A stretch of DNA of 42,179 nucleotides, taken from assembly GCA_947626465.1 (NCBI GenBank), contig CANQSI010000002.1, positions 1 to 42,179 on the forward strand, written 5' to 3'. The notes under the pieces are model-generated. The model saw only the letters and a list, made by a program, of their open reading frames with translations. It had not been told where the DNA came from and ran no database searches. The position numbers and the translations under genes were made by a program. Positions 25,805-34,980 of this stretch are shown one piece after another; the stretch's first letter is position 1, and the number at the start of each line of letters is the position of its first letter. Source of the stretch: an uncultured Atopobiaceae bacterium. Its GTDB lineage: Bacteria > Actinomycetota > Coriobacteriia > Coriobacteriales > Atopobiaceae.

Positions 25805-26820
25805 TCGTCCTCCATCTCAACCGCCTGGCGCACAAGTGCGATCCTGCGCATGGCGTTTTTGAACTGCATCGGCGTGAGCGCCTGGGCGCCATCCGACCAC
25901 GCGCGCGAGGGCTCAGGGTGCACCTCGATCTCGAGGCCATCGGCGCCGGCTGCGGTGGCCGCGAGCGCGGCGGAGACGACGTAGCGCGTATAGCCGGCCG
26001 CGTGGGAGGGATCCCCCACGATCGGCAGGTGGGAGAGCTGGTGGCAGACCGCGATCGCGTTGGTGTCGAAGGTGTTTCTGGTGTGGGTCTCGAAGGTACG
26101 GATGCCTCGCTCGCAGAGGATGACCTTCTCGTTGCCCTCGCTCATCACATACTCGGCCGCCATGAGGAACTCGTCGATCGTGGCGGCGAACCCGCGCTTC
26201 AAGAGCACCGGCACGTCCGTCTTGCCCACCTCCTTCAGGAGGGGGAAGTTCTGCATGTTGCGTGCGCCGATCTGCATCACGTCCACGTCGAAGTCCACGA
26301 AGAGCTGCACGTCGCGCGGATCCATCACCTCGGAGACGATGGGCATCTCAAGCTCGGACTTTGCCTCGGCGAGGATCTTCAGGCCCGCCGCGCCCATGCC
26401 CTGGTTCGCATAGGGGCTGGTGCGCGGCTTGTAGGCGCCGCCGCGAAGCATCGTGGCGCCCGCCGCCTTCACCTCGCGCGCGATCTCCACGAGCTCCTCG
26501 CCCTCCACGGAGCAGGGCCCGGCGATCACCTGGAAGTTCCCACCACCGATCTGGACGCCGAAGCCGCAGTCGATGACGGAGTCCTGGGGGTGGAACTTGC
26601 GATTTGCGAGCTTGAAAGGCTCGGATACGCGCGTGACGCGCTCGATGATGTCCATCGATTCCAAGAGGAAGGGGTCGATGGAGAAGGTGTCGCCCACGAG
26701 GCCGACGACGGTTTCGTTGGTGCCCTCCGAGACGTAGGCCGAGAGGCCCTTCGACTCGATCCACGCAATGAGGTGGTTCAGCTGCTCGGGAGTGGCGCTT
26801 GGTTTAACGATGGCGATCAT
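25801..26820 (-). CDS. aroF: 3-deoxy-7-phosphoheptulonate synthase (DAHP synthase, KDO8P-like type)
   Basis: VIAGPCSVEGEELVEIAREVKAAGATMLRGGAYKPRTSPY, MQIGARNMQNFPLLKEVGKT, VLLKRG, DPSHAAG; N-terminal ferredoxin-like regulatory domain. Confidence 0.95.
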   Translation of the reverse strand: MIAIVKPSATPEQLNHLIAWIESKGLSAYVSEGTNETVVGLVGDTFSIDPFLLESMDIIERVTRVSEPFKLANRKFHPQDSVIDCGFGVQIGGGNFQVIAGPCSVEGEELVEIAREVKAAGATMLRGGAYKPRTSPYANQGMGAAGLKILAEAKSELEMPIVSEVMDPRDVQLFVDFDVDVMQIGARNMQNFPLLKEVGKTDVPVLLKRGFAATIDEFLMAAEYVMSEGNEKVILCERGIRTFETHTRNTFDTNAIAVCHQLSHLPIVGDPSHAAGYTRYVVSAALAATAAGADGLEIEVHPEPSRAWSDGAQALTPMQFKNAMRRIALVRQAVEMEDE

Positions 26821-26916
26821 GCAAGTCCCAATCGGTTTGTGTGCGGTGCCCGCTTCGAGGTTTGCTCGGCTTAGGGTAGGCCTTGGGCTTGCCTCGGGAG
26901 GCCGAGATTGCTGTTC

Positions 26917-26922
26917 TATAAT
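26917..26922 (+). promoter_or_regulatory. Probable -10 element of the tRNA gene
   Basis: TATAAT 17 nt upstream of the tRNA 5' end; no clear -35. Confidence 0.5.
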
Positions 26923-26938
26923 CGCTGCCGTAGCGTAA

Positions 26939-27015
26939 GCCCTCGTAGCTCAGTGGATCAGAGCGCTCGCCTCCGGAGCGAGAGGTCGCGGGTTCGAATC
27001 CCGCCGAGGGTACCA
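26939..27015 (+). tRNA. tRNA-Arg (anticodon CCG), CCA encoded
   Basis: GCCCTCG/CGAGGGT acceptor stem, anticodon arm CTCGC-CTCCGGA-GCGAG, T-arm GCGGGTTCGAATCCCGC, 3' ACCA. Confidence 0.95.
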
Positions 27016-27112
27016 TGGGCTCAGGGCTCGAACAACACTGTTAGCAGCGCTAGCAGCGGGAATCGTGAGCGCAAGGCCCATGGGGCAGAACGATCCGGGC
27101 GGAGAGGCTTCA

Positions 27113-29536
27113 ATGGCTCAAGAAGAGGCGCGCACGCAGGGCACTGCGCCCACGCCGCTCACCGGGCTCACGAGCGAGCAGGTGGCCGAGCGTGTGGCCC
27201 AAGGGCTCGTCAACGTGGACGCCTCGCCTCAAACCAAGACCATCCCAAAGATCGTGGCCGACCACGCCTTCACGCTCTTCAACGCGGTGAACATCCTGCT
27301 CGCGGCCCTCGTGTTCATCACGGGCAACTACCGCAACATGCTCTTCTTGCTCATCGTCTTCGCGAACATGGCCATCGGCATCTTCCAGGAGATTCGCTCG
27401 AAGATGGCGGTCGACCAACTCTCCATCCTCGCGGAACGTCCGGCGAAGGTCGTTCGCGACGGGCATGAGGTGGAGGTGCCACCGCACGAGATCGTGCAGG
27501 GCGACCTCGTCGTGCTTTCCCACGGCGACCAAGTGCCGGCCGACCTTCGCGTGCGCGAGGGCGACGTCTACATGAACGAGTCGCTTCTCACGGGCGAGAG
27601 CAGGCCCGTGGAGAAGCACGTGGGAGACGAGCTCCTCTCCGGCTCATTCGTGGCCTCGGGCGCGGTGAAGGCCGAGGCCACCCGCGTCGGCGCGGCCTCC
27701 TACGCGGCGCGCATCAACGACGAGGCCAAGCAGGCGAAGCCTCTGAACTCGGAGATCATGACCACGTTGAAGATGATCATCCGCTTCGGCACGTGGGTCT
27801 TGGTGCCGGTGGGCGTCGCGCTCTTCGTGCGCTCGTACTTCGCGGGAATTAGCTTCGACGATTCGATCCTCTCCACGGTCGCGGACGTCATCGGCATGAT
27901 CCCCCAGGGGCTCGTGCTCCTCACCTCCACGGTGCTTGCCATCGCCACCATGCGCCTCGCCTTGAACAAGGTGCTCGTGCAGCAGCTCTACTGCATCGAG
28001 ACGCTCGCGCGGGTGGACGTGCTCTGCCTCGACAAGACCGGCACCATCACGGCCGGCGTCATGGAGATCCGCGAGGTGAGGCCGCTTTCCGACGCCACCG
28101 AGGAGGACGTGGTCTCGGCGATGGCCACGGTGGCCAAGGCAAATGAGGCCGACGCGAACGAGACGGCGATGGCCGTGCTCGCCTACGTTGACGAGCACGA
28201 CGTGGAGATCGCGCCGATCGCGCGGGCCATCCCGTTCTCGAGCGAGCGAAAGTACTCGGGCTGCGTCACGAAGGCAGGCGAGGCGCTCGTCTTCGGCGCG
28301 GGGCAGTTCGTGCTGCGCGATCGCTTCGGCGTCTACGAGGAGGAGATCCGCAGCTTCCCGGCCACCTCGCGTGTGCTCGTGGTCTGTCGCTGCGAGGGTT
28401 TTGACAAGGAGAACGCCATCATCGGCGAGCCCGAGGTGCTCGGCATCGTCTCCATCTCCGACCACGTGCGCTCCTCCGCGCCGAAGACCCTCGAGTACTT
28501 CCGCCGTCAGGGTGTGGAGCTGAAGATCATCTCGGGAGACGATCCCGCCACGGTGGCCGCCATCGCCAAGGAGGCCGGCGTCGAAGGCGCGGACAAGTGG
28601 GTGGACGCTTCCACCCTTGCCGACGATGAGGCGCTTGCTGCGGCGGCGCTCTCCTACAAGGTCTTCGGACGCGTGACCCCGCAGCAGAAGAAGGGGCTTC
28701 TCCTCGCCCTCAAGGCGAAGGGCCATACGGTGGCCATGACGGGCGACGGCGTGAACGACGTGCTCGCGCTTCGCGAGGCGGATTGCTCCGTGGCCATGGC
28801 GTCGGGCTCGGACGCGGCGCGCACGGTGGCGGAGATCGTGCTCGTGGACAACGACTTCGCCCACATGCCCGAGGTGGTGGACGAGGGCCGCCGCTCAATC
28901 AACAACCTGCAGCGTTCCGCGTCGCTCTTCCTGGAGAAGACCGTGTTCTCCATGGCGGTGGGCATACTCTGCATCCTCCTGCCGCCCTATCCGATGCTGC
29001 CCATCCAGCTCTCGCTCATCTCGGGAAGCCTGATCGGCATCCCCTCCTTCATCCTCGCGCTCGAGCCGAACCACGATCGCGTGAAGGGCAACTTCCTCGC
29101 CCATGTACTCTCGCGCTCGATGCCCGCCTCGGTGGCGGTGACGATCGGGCTCGCCTGCGTGGTGGTGGCGCGCACCTTCCTCGGACTTTCCACCGAGCAG
29201 GTCTCGACGATCGCCACCTGCGTGACGAGCGTGGTGGGCATCTGGCTCATCTGGCGCATATCCCAGCCGCTGAACCTTCTCAGGGGCGCGCTCCTCGTGG
29301 CCACCATCCTCCAGATCGTGCTCGGCGTGACGCTCTTCGGATGGTTCTTCGAGATGGCGCCCCTCACCTGGCCGATGGTCGGATTCCTGGCCGCGGTGAG
29401 CGTCGTGACCATCATCATCTTCGAGGTGCTCTGGCACCACGCGAAGCGAAACGAATCGCCCGAGGGCATCTACGGGCGCTTTGCCACGAAAGTCGAGGAG
29501 CGTAGCCATGGAAAGGCAAGTCAACGGAGCCTCTAG
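27113..29536 (+). CDS. Cation-translocating P-type ATPase (HAD-IC; CtpE-like)
   Basis: NESLLTGESRPVEK, GMIPQGLVLLTSTVLAIATMRLALNKVLVQQLYCIETLARVDVLCLDKTGTIT, MTGDGVNDVLAL. Confidence 0.92.
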   Translation: MAQEEARTQGTAPTPLTGLTSEQVAERVAQGLVNVDASPQTKTIPKIVADHAFTLFNAVNILLAALVFITGNYRNMLFLLIVFANMAIGIFQEIRSKMAVDQLSILAERPAKVVRDGHEVEVPPHEIVQGDLVVLSHGDQVPADLRVREGDVYMNESLLTGESRPVEKHVGDELLSGSFVASGAVKAEATRVGAASYAARINDEAKQAKPLNSEIMTTLKMIIRFGTWVLVPVGVALFVRSYFAGISFDDSILSTVADVIGMIPQGLVLLTSTVLAIATMRLALNKVLVQQLYCIETLARVDVLCLDKTGTITAGVMEIREVRPLSDATEEDVVSAMATVAKANEADANETAMAVLAYVDEHDVEIAPIARAIPFSSERKYSGCVTKAGEALVFGAGQFVLRDRFGVYEEEIRSFPATSRVLVVCRCEGFDKENAIIGEPEVLGIVSISDHVRSSAPKTLEYFRRQGVELKIISGDDPATVAAIAKEAGVEGADKWVDASTLADDEALAAAALSYKVFGRVTPQQKKGLLLALKAKGHTVAMTGDGVNDVLALREADCSVAMASGSDAARTVAEIVLVDNDFAHMPEVVDEGRRSINNLQRSASLFLEKTVFSMAVGILCILLPPYPMLPIQLSLISGSLIGIPSFILALEPNHDRVKGNFLAHVLSRSMPASVAVTIGLACVVVARTFLGLSTEQVSTIATCVTSVVGIWLIWRISQPLNLLRGALLVATILQIVLGVTLFGWFFEMAPLTWPMVGFLAAVSVVTIIIFEVLWHHAKRNESPEGIYGRFATKVEERSHGKASQRSL

Positions 29537-32237
29537 CAAGCCGGATCGTGCCTTCATCGAGCGCGCCGTGTACGGCGAGGCCTTCGAGGAGGCCGTGTGC
29601 CAAGCTCGAAAGCCAAGGGAGCTCGAGGTAGACGGTCATGTGTATCGCATGATAGACGTGGCGGGGGTGCCGGGGGCGCTGAGGATCCCGCGCGCCTCCG
29701 TGCGCTTCCTGGAAAACGTCATTCGCCGTGCTCCCTCCAACGAGGCGGCGATCGAGGCCGCGCGCCGCGTGGTAGAGGCGGGCCTCGAGGGAAGGGCGGG
29801 CGAGGAGATCGAGTTCTCTCCCTCGCGCGTGCTCTTCCAGGACTTCACGGGCGTGCCGATCTTCGTCGACTTCGCGGCGATGCGCGATGCCATGGTGGCC
29901 GAGGGTGGCGACCCCGAGACGGTGAACCCGAAGATCCCCTGCGTACTCGTGGTGGATCACTCCGTGCAAGCCGACTGCACCGGGGAGGCGGGCGCCGCTG
30001 AGCTGAACCTCGCCATCGAGGCGCGGCGCAACGCCGAGCGCTTCAGCTTCCTCAAGTGGGCTAAGGAGAGCTTCGACAACGTGGAGATCGTGCCGCCCGG
30101 CCAGGGTATTTGCCACCAACTTGGCGTCGAGCGCTTCTGGACGCTCGTGGCAAGAGACGCGCTCTCCGACGAGGGACTCTGGGGCTTCGACACCCTCGTG
30201 GGCTCCGATTCCCACACCACCACCGCTAACGGCCTCGGGGTGATGAGCTGGGGCTTAGGCGGCATCGAATGCGAGGCTGCGGCGCTCGGGCTCTCGCTTC
30301 CCATGCGCGTTCCCGAGGTGGTGGGCCTCACGCTCAAAGGCGAGCTTCCCGAGGGCGTGCAGGCCATGGACCTCGCGCTCACGCTCACGCAGCTCCTTCG
30401 CGAGAAGGGCGTGGTGGGAAAGATCGTCGAGGTGTCGGGGGAGGGCGTGGCCACGCTCAGCGCCACCCAGCGTGCCTGCGTGGCGAACATGACCCCCGAA
30501 TACGGCGCTACGGCGACGCTCTTCCCCGTCGACGAGGAGACGCTCTCCTACCTCGCGTTGACGGGCCGAAGCGAAGAGCAGGTGGCGCTCGCCAGGGAGT
30601 ACTACCGCGCCCAGGGCATCTTCGGTGCCGAGGGCAGGGACGTGCCGCGCACCTACTCGGAGGTCATCGAGTTCGACCTCTCAAGCGTCGAGCCTTGCCT
30701 TGCCGGCCCCTCGCGTCCGCATAACCGCGTGGACATCGCAGGACTGAGGGATCGCGTGCTGAGCGTCGCCGCATCCCACCATCACGGCGACGCGGAGGCG
30801 CGTTTCGAGGTCGATCTTCCCGAGGGCACGTTCGAGCTCGCGCACGGTTCGCTCGCCCTCGCCGCGATCACGAGCTGCACGACCGCGACCGACGCGGCCA
30901 TGGTCGTTTCGGCGGCGTTGCTCGCGAAGAACGCCCGAGCCCATGGGCTCGTCGCCGCCCCGTGGGTGAAGTGCATCCTCGGCCCCGGCTCGAAAGCCAC
31001 TTCTCGTCTCCTCGAGGAGGCGGGCCTTGCGGAGCCGCTCGCCGAGCTCGGGTTCTCGCTTTCCGGCTGGGGATGCCTCGCATGCATCGGCAACTCCGGC
31101 CCCCTCGCAGCCCCCATCCACGAGATCGCAGGCGACGTGGAGCTCACGAGCGTGCTTTCGGGAAACCGCAATTTCGATGGACGCATCTCGCCCGATGTGG
31201 CGCAGAACTACATCTGCGCCCCCTCGCTCGTGGTGGCCTATGCCATCAAGGGCACGATGGTGGCCAACCTCGCGGAGGAGCCCCTCGGCTATGGCGAGGA
31301 CGGCGAGCCGGTGATGCTCGCGGATGTGCTTCCCGACCCCGCCGAAGTGGCGGGGATCCTCGAGGCGCACCTCACGCCCGAGCTCTTCTCAAAGACCTCC
31401 GACCTCGCTTCGGGAGGCGCATCCTGGGATGCGCTCGTGGCGCCCGAGGGAACGACCTACCCCTGGGATCCCTCATCCACCTACATTCGCCGCCCGCCGT
31501 ACTTCGAAGATGCGCGCCCGGCTGAGCGCGTGGGGTGCGCGGGGGCCAGATGCCTCGCACTCCTGGGCGACTTCGTCACCACCGACCACATCTCGCCCGC
31601 AGGGGCAATCGCCCAGGCCTCGCCTGCCGCCCGCTATCTCGAGGAGCGCGGCGTCAAGCCCGAGGACTTCAACACCTATGGCGCGCGGCGCGGAAATCAC
31701 GAGGTGATGGAGCGCGGCACCTTCGCCAATCCACGGCTCCAGAACGCGCTCGCCCGGGGCAAGGCGGGTGGCTTCACGCAAGACCCCGTCACCGGCGAGC
31801 CCACGACCATCTGGGAGGCCTCGGAGAGCGCGCGCGAGGCAGGGGTGGAACTCCTCCTCATCGCGGGCAAGATGTATGGCTCCGGATCCTCGAGGGACTG
31901 GGCCGCCAAGGGACCCGCGCTTCTCGGCGTGCGTTGCGTGGTGGCCGAGAGCTTCGAGCGCATCCACCGCTCGAACCTCGTGGGAATGGGGATCCTCCCC
32001 CTAGAACTCGATGGGGTGGCGCTCTCGGAGCTCAACCTCAGCGGCAAGGAGACGTTCGATGTGGAGCCGGTGGAGGTGGCGCTCGGCAAGCCCGCGCCCA
32101 AGACGACCCTCACCATCGTCTCCGAGGACGGCTCCGAGCGACGCGTGGCGTGTCGCGTGCGCATCGACACACCCACCGAGGCCCTCTACATGGCAAAAGG
32201 CGGTATCCTACCCTACGTGTTGAGCGACATGGCCTAG
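29508..32237 (+). CDS. acnA: Aconitate hydratase-like protein (AcnA type, divergent)
   Basis: LVGSDSHTTTANGLGVMSWGLGGIE, ITSCTTATD, GWGCLACIGNSGPL, SGNRNFDGRI, GDFVTTDHISPAG, YGSGSSRDWAAKG; start overlaps the ATPase end by 29 nt. Confidence 0.87.
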   Translation: MERQVNGASSKPDRAFIERAVYGEAFEEAVCQARKPRELEVDGHVYRMIDVAGVPGALRIPRASVRFLENVIRRAPSNEAAIEAARRVVEAGLEGRAGEEIEFSPSRVLFQDFTGVPIFVDFAAMRDAMVAEGGDPETVNPKIPCVLVVDHSVQADCTGEAGAAELNLAIEARRNAERFSFLKWAKESFDNVEIVPPGQGICHQLGVERFWTLVARDALSDEGLWGFDTLVGSDSHTTTANGLGVMSWGLGGIECEAAALGLSLPMRVPEVVGLTLKGELPEGVQAMDLALTLTQLLREKGVVGKIVEVSGEGVATLSATQRACVANMTPEYGATATLFPVDEETLSYLALTGRSEEQVALAREYYRAQGIFGAEGRDVPRTYSEVIEFDLSSVEPCLAGPSRPHNRVDIAGLRDRVLSVAASHHHGDAEARFEVDLPEGTFELAHGSLALAAITSCTTATDAAMVVSAALLAKNARAHGLVAAPWVKCILGPGSKATSRLLEEAGLAEPLAELGFSLSGWGCLACIGNSGPLAAPIHEIAGDVELTSVLSGNRNFDGRISPDVAQNYICAPSLVVAYAIKGTMVANLAEEPLGYGEDGEPVMLADVLPDPAEVAGILEAHLTPELFSKTSDLASGGASWDALVAPEGTTYPWDPSSTYIRRPPYFEDARPAERVGCAGARCLALLGDFVTTDHISPAGAIAQASPAARYLEERGVKPEDFNTYGARRGNHEVMERGTFANPRLQNALARGKAGGFTQDPVTGEPTTIWEASESAREAGVELLLIAGKMYGSGSSRDWAAKGPALLGVRCVVAESFERIHRSNLVGMGILPLELDGVALSELNLSGKETFDVEPVEVALGKPAPKTTLTIVSEDGSERRVACRVRIDTPTEALYMAKGGILPYVLSDMA

Positions 32238-32252
32238 CGCGCTCGCGCTTTT
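32236..32252 (+). terminator. Weak intrinsic terminator after aconitase
   Basis: AGCGCGCTCGCGCTTTT: short GC stem followed by 4 T. Confidence 0.45.
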
Positions 32253-32336
32253 GGCCTCTCGCGGGATCGAAAACGCACTCCAAACGCCCTTGGCCTTCGC
32301 GCGAGCGAGGGGCCTCGTCCCAAAGGTAGGTTCAGC

Positions 32337-33287
32337 GTGCTCTGCACTCGCTGTGGACAACCGCTTCCCGATGGCGCCACCACGTGCCCTTCGTGCGGTG
32401 CGGATGTGCGCCCCCTCAGCGCCCCCACCGCGGAGGATCTCACGTGGTGTCCCGCCTGCGGGAGCGTCGTGTCGCGCGACATGGCGTCTTGCCCCTATTG
32501 CGGGCTTCCGCTCTTCGGACAGGCAGACCCTCGCGATCCCTCGAGCGCCGAGCCGGTGGATCCCGCCGAGCGTGACACGCGCCTCCTGCCACGCATGCAA
32601 AACGCCATTCCCCTGCCCGAGCCGGACGAGGATGAGGCGAAAGCGCGCCCCCGCATCGCAAGGGGCCTCATCACCGCCGCCATTGCCGCAGTGGTGGTGG
32701 CGGTGGTGGCGGTGCTCGTGCTCGCCCATCCCTGGAACCCCCATCTCTACGACACCCGAGCCGACACTCCCGCGGATACCTCGATGGAGGGCTTCCCGGG
32801 AACGGTGGATAAGCTCACGGGCCAAGACTCGACGGGCGAGGCCACTGAGGAGCTCACCGGCGATGAGGCCACATTCGCCGCGTTCACCTCCGCGCTCGAG
32901 GACGAGGACACGCTCGCCGATGAGCTTGATCAGGAGATGGAGGACCTCGCGGCCGCTCCGAGCGCCACGGAGGGGTCGCGCGGGCTCTGGCGCGAGCAAG
33001 CCCAATCCACCTCGCTTCGCATCTCCAATCTCATCTCGGAGATCCAAGAGGCCGACGTGTCTTCCGGCACCTATGCGAATGCGAAGGACGAGCTCGTGAC
33101 CATGGGCAATTACCTGCGAAATCGCTCGGATGCCATCACCGACGCCTGGGTGGCCGTGATGGGATCGGGAGCCTCCGAGGGCGATATGGAGGCGGCCATC
33201 GACGCCGCTCGCTCCACCGACGCCTCGTTCTCTGCCCTCTATCGCGAAGCGCGCGATGGCTTCGAGCTCGAGGATCCGGAGGCATAG
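32337..33287 (+). CDS. Double zinc-ribbon, single-pass membrane protein of unknown function
   Basis: CTRCGQPLPDGATTCPSCG and CPACGSVVSRDMASCPYCG, then TM segment GLITAAIAAVVVAVVAVLVLAH and acidic extracytoplasmic domain; GTG start. Confidence 0.78.
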   Translation: MLCTRCGQPLPDGATTCPSCGADVRPLSAPTAEDLTWCPACGSVVSRDMASCPYCGLPLFGQADPRDPSSAEPVDPAERDTRLLPRMQNAIPLPEPDEDEAKARPRIARGLITAAIAAVVVAVVAVLVLAHPWNPHLYDTRADTPADTSMEGFPGTVDKLTGQDSTGEATEELTGDEATFAAFTSALEDEDTLADELDQEMEDLAAAPSATEGSRGLWREQAQSTSLRISNLISEIQEADVSSGTYANAKDELVTMGNYLRNRSDAITDAWVAVMGSGASEGDMEAAIDAARSTDASFSALYREARDGFELEDPEA

Positions 33288-33311
33288 GTGCTGCCCACTA
33301 CGTGCGCATAC

Positions 33312-33339
33312 TGTGAAAATGCCGCAAGGCTGGTATGCT
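33312..33339 (+). promoter_or_regulatory. Candidate promoter upstream of the TPR gene
   Basis: TGTGAA-N16-TATGCT with extended -10 TGGTATGCT. Confidence 0.4.
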
Positions 33340-33344
33340 TTCGT

Positions 33345-33402
33345 GCGGCTTTCCCGTGCTCGCACGGGGACGGAATCTCGCTGAGCCGCCGAGAAGCACG
33401 GC
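33345..33402 (+). promoter_or_regulatory. Candidate structured 5' leader with alternative pairings
   Basis: GCGGCT(33345-33350)/AGCCGC(33384-33389) encloses CCCGTG-CTCG-CACGGG(33353-33368); GCACGG recurs at 33396-33401 and could compete for the same CCGTGC strand. Confidence 0.35.
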
Positions 33403-33431
33403 GCCTTGGGGAGCGCTGAAAAGGGGAGATC

Positions 33432-34955
33432 GTGGATTCGCAAGCCTTCGAAGCAGGCCGAAGCGCCTACCAAAACGGTGATTTCGCTACCGCGCAAGCG
33501 TTGCTCGCGAGGGCGAAGGGCCCGGGGGAAGTGAACGGCGCAGCCGACCACCTGCGGGGCAACGCGCTCATGCGCCTTGGGCTCTACAACGACGCCGCCC
33601 AGGCCTACGGCGATGCGCTCGCCGATGAGTCCTACGGCAAGGTGGGCGCGCTTTCCACGAACCGTGGTCGCGCCTATCTCGCGGCGGGGCAGCCCGACGC
33701 GGCGGTGGCATCCCTCACCCAGGCGCTCTCCGACCCCACCTATCCCACCCCCTACAAGGCCCAAGCTGCCCTCGGCGAGGCCTACGAGCGCCTCGGCCAG
33801 CCTCGTGAGGCGGGCGCCGCATGGCGAAACGCCGCCATCGACGAATCGAACCCCAACCCCTCGCTCGCCCTCGCCAAGCTTGGAGGGTGCTTCATGCAGC
33901 TCGGGCGCCCGATGGATGCCGTCGAGGCCTACCGCACGGCGCTCGACTTCTCCGCGCCCCAGGCCGATCAAAACGCCATCCACGCCGAGCTCGGCGAGGC
34001 GTACGTGCAGGCGAACCGCCTCACGGAAGCGGCTGATGCCTTCAGCCAGGCCATGGCCGACGGCACCTACCAGCTCACGCCGAACCAGCAGGCCGCCTAT
34101 GCCGCGGCGGCGAACGCCATGCGCGCGCTCGGCGCGGCGGGCAGGAGCGAGACCGACGCCATGCTCGCGGCGGCGGGCTATGGGCAGCCGGGCACGGGCT
34201 CCCTCGATCCGCTCGATCCGCTCGGCTCCTCGGGCGAATTCATCCCGTCTCCCGAGGACACCGGCTTCTTCGAGGTGTCCGAGCAAGACATCGTGGAGAA
34301 CGCCAAGAAGCAGGCCAAGGTGCAGCGCAAGAACAAGCACACCGGCCTCAAGGTGTTCATCGCCATCCTCGTGATCGTGGGCGTGATTGCCGCATGCGGC
34401 GTGGGGCTCTACATGGCGGGCTACGGATGGCCCATGCAAGAAGACGTGGTAACCGGACTCTTCTCGGCCGAGGACTCGGGGCAGGATCCCTCAACCTACC
34501 TCGCCAGCGGCCTCTCCGACGACCAGATCGCATCCATCGAGGCCATCATCCCCTCCGGCGCCACGGTGCAGATCGACGGCGTGGATCGCACGACGACCAC
34601 CTCCACTGTCACCCTCACCGCCACGCTCGCCGAAGGCGGAACGCAGAACTACATCGTCACGCTCGTGCGCGACGGCCTCGGCTGGAAGGTCTCCGACGTC
34701 CAGCTCTCCTTTGATTCGCTGTTGAGCGGTGGGGACGCTGCAACCACCGATACCACCACCGACACCACCGCCACCGATACGCAGGTCGTGGACACCACGC
34801 AGCAGACGGCGCCCACAGACGACACCACCGATCTCACCGTGGATACGGACGTGGTAGCCGACGAGGGCACCCTCACTCCCGACGACCAAACCGGCACCAA
34901 GACCCCCGGCACCACTGGCGCTGAGGGCGAGGGCGATCAAACGGCCGCACAGTAG
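33432..34955 (+). CDS. TPR-repeat protein with C-terminal TM anchor and Thr/Asp-rich tail
   Basis: Repeated TPR-like helices (AYQNGDFATAQALLARAK, RLGLYNDAAQAYGDAL, AAGQPDAAVASLTQAL, QLGRPMDAVEAYRTAL, QANRLTEAADAFSQAM), TM HTGLKVFIAILVIVGVIAACGVGLYMAG, low-complexity TTDTTTDTTATDT tail; GTG start. Confidence 0.8.
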   Translation: MDSQAFEAGRSAYQNGDFATAQALLARAKGPGEVNGAADHLRGNALMRLGLYNDAAQAYGDALADESYGKVGALSTNRGRAYLAAGQPDAAVASLTQALSDPTYPTPYKAQAALGEAYERLGQPREAGAAWRNAAIDESNPNPSLALAKLGGCFMQLGRPMDAVEAYRTALDFSAPQADQNAIHAELGEAYVQANRLTEAADAFSQAMADGTYQLTPNQQAAYAAAANAMRALGAAGRSETDAMLAAAGYGQPGTGSLDPLDPLGSSGEFIPSPEDTGFFEVSEQDIVENAKKQAKVQRKNKHTGLKVFIAILVIVGVIAACGVGLYMAGYGWPMQEDVVTGLFSAEDSGQDPSTYLASGLSDDQIASIEAIIPSGATVQIDGVDRTTTTSTVTLTATLAEGGTQNYIVTLVRDGLGWKVSDVQLSFDSLLSGGDAATTDTTTDTTATDTQVVDTTQQTAPTDDTTDLTVDTDVVADEGTLTPDDQTGTKTPGTTGAEGEGDQTAAQ

Positions 34956-34980
34956 CGAGCGAAGACGGAGCGGCTTGAGC

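Noticed and set aside
26804-27016. Minus-strand ORF MVPSAGFEPATSRSGGERSDPLSYEGLRYG
   Set aside because: It is the antisense translation of the tRNA-Arg gene, a well-known spurious annotation pattern.
27036-27056. tagcagcg direct repeat after the tRNA as an attachment site
   Set aside because: It is an 8-bp repeat only, with no integrase or duplicated tRNA 3' end in the window.
34735-34900. Thr/Asp codon repeats (accaccgataccaccaccgacacc) as a tandem repeat or CRISPR
   Set aside because: This is low-complexity coding sequence for the exported tail of the TPR protein, with no spacer structure.
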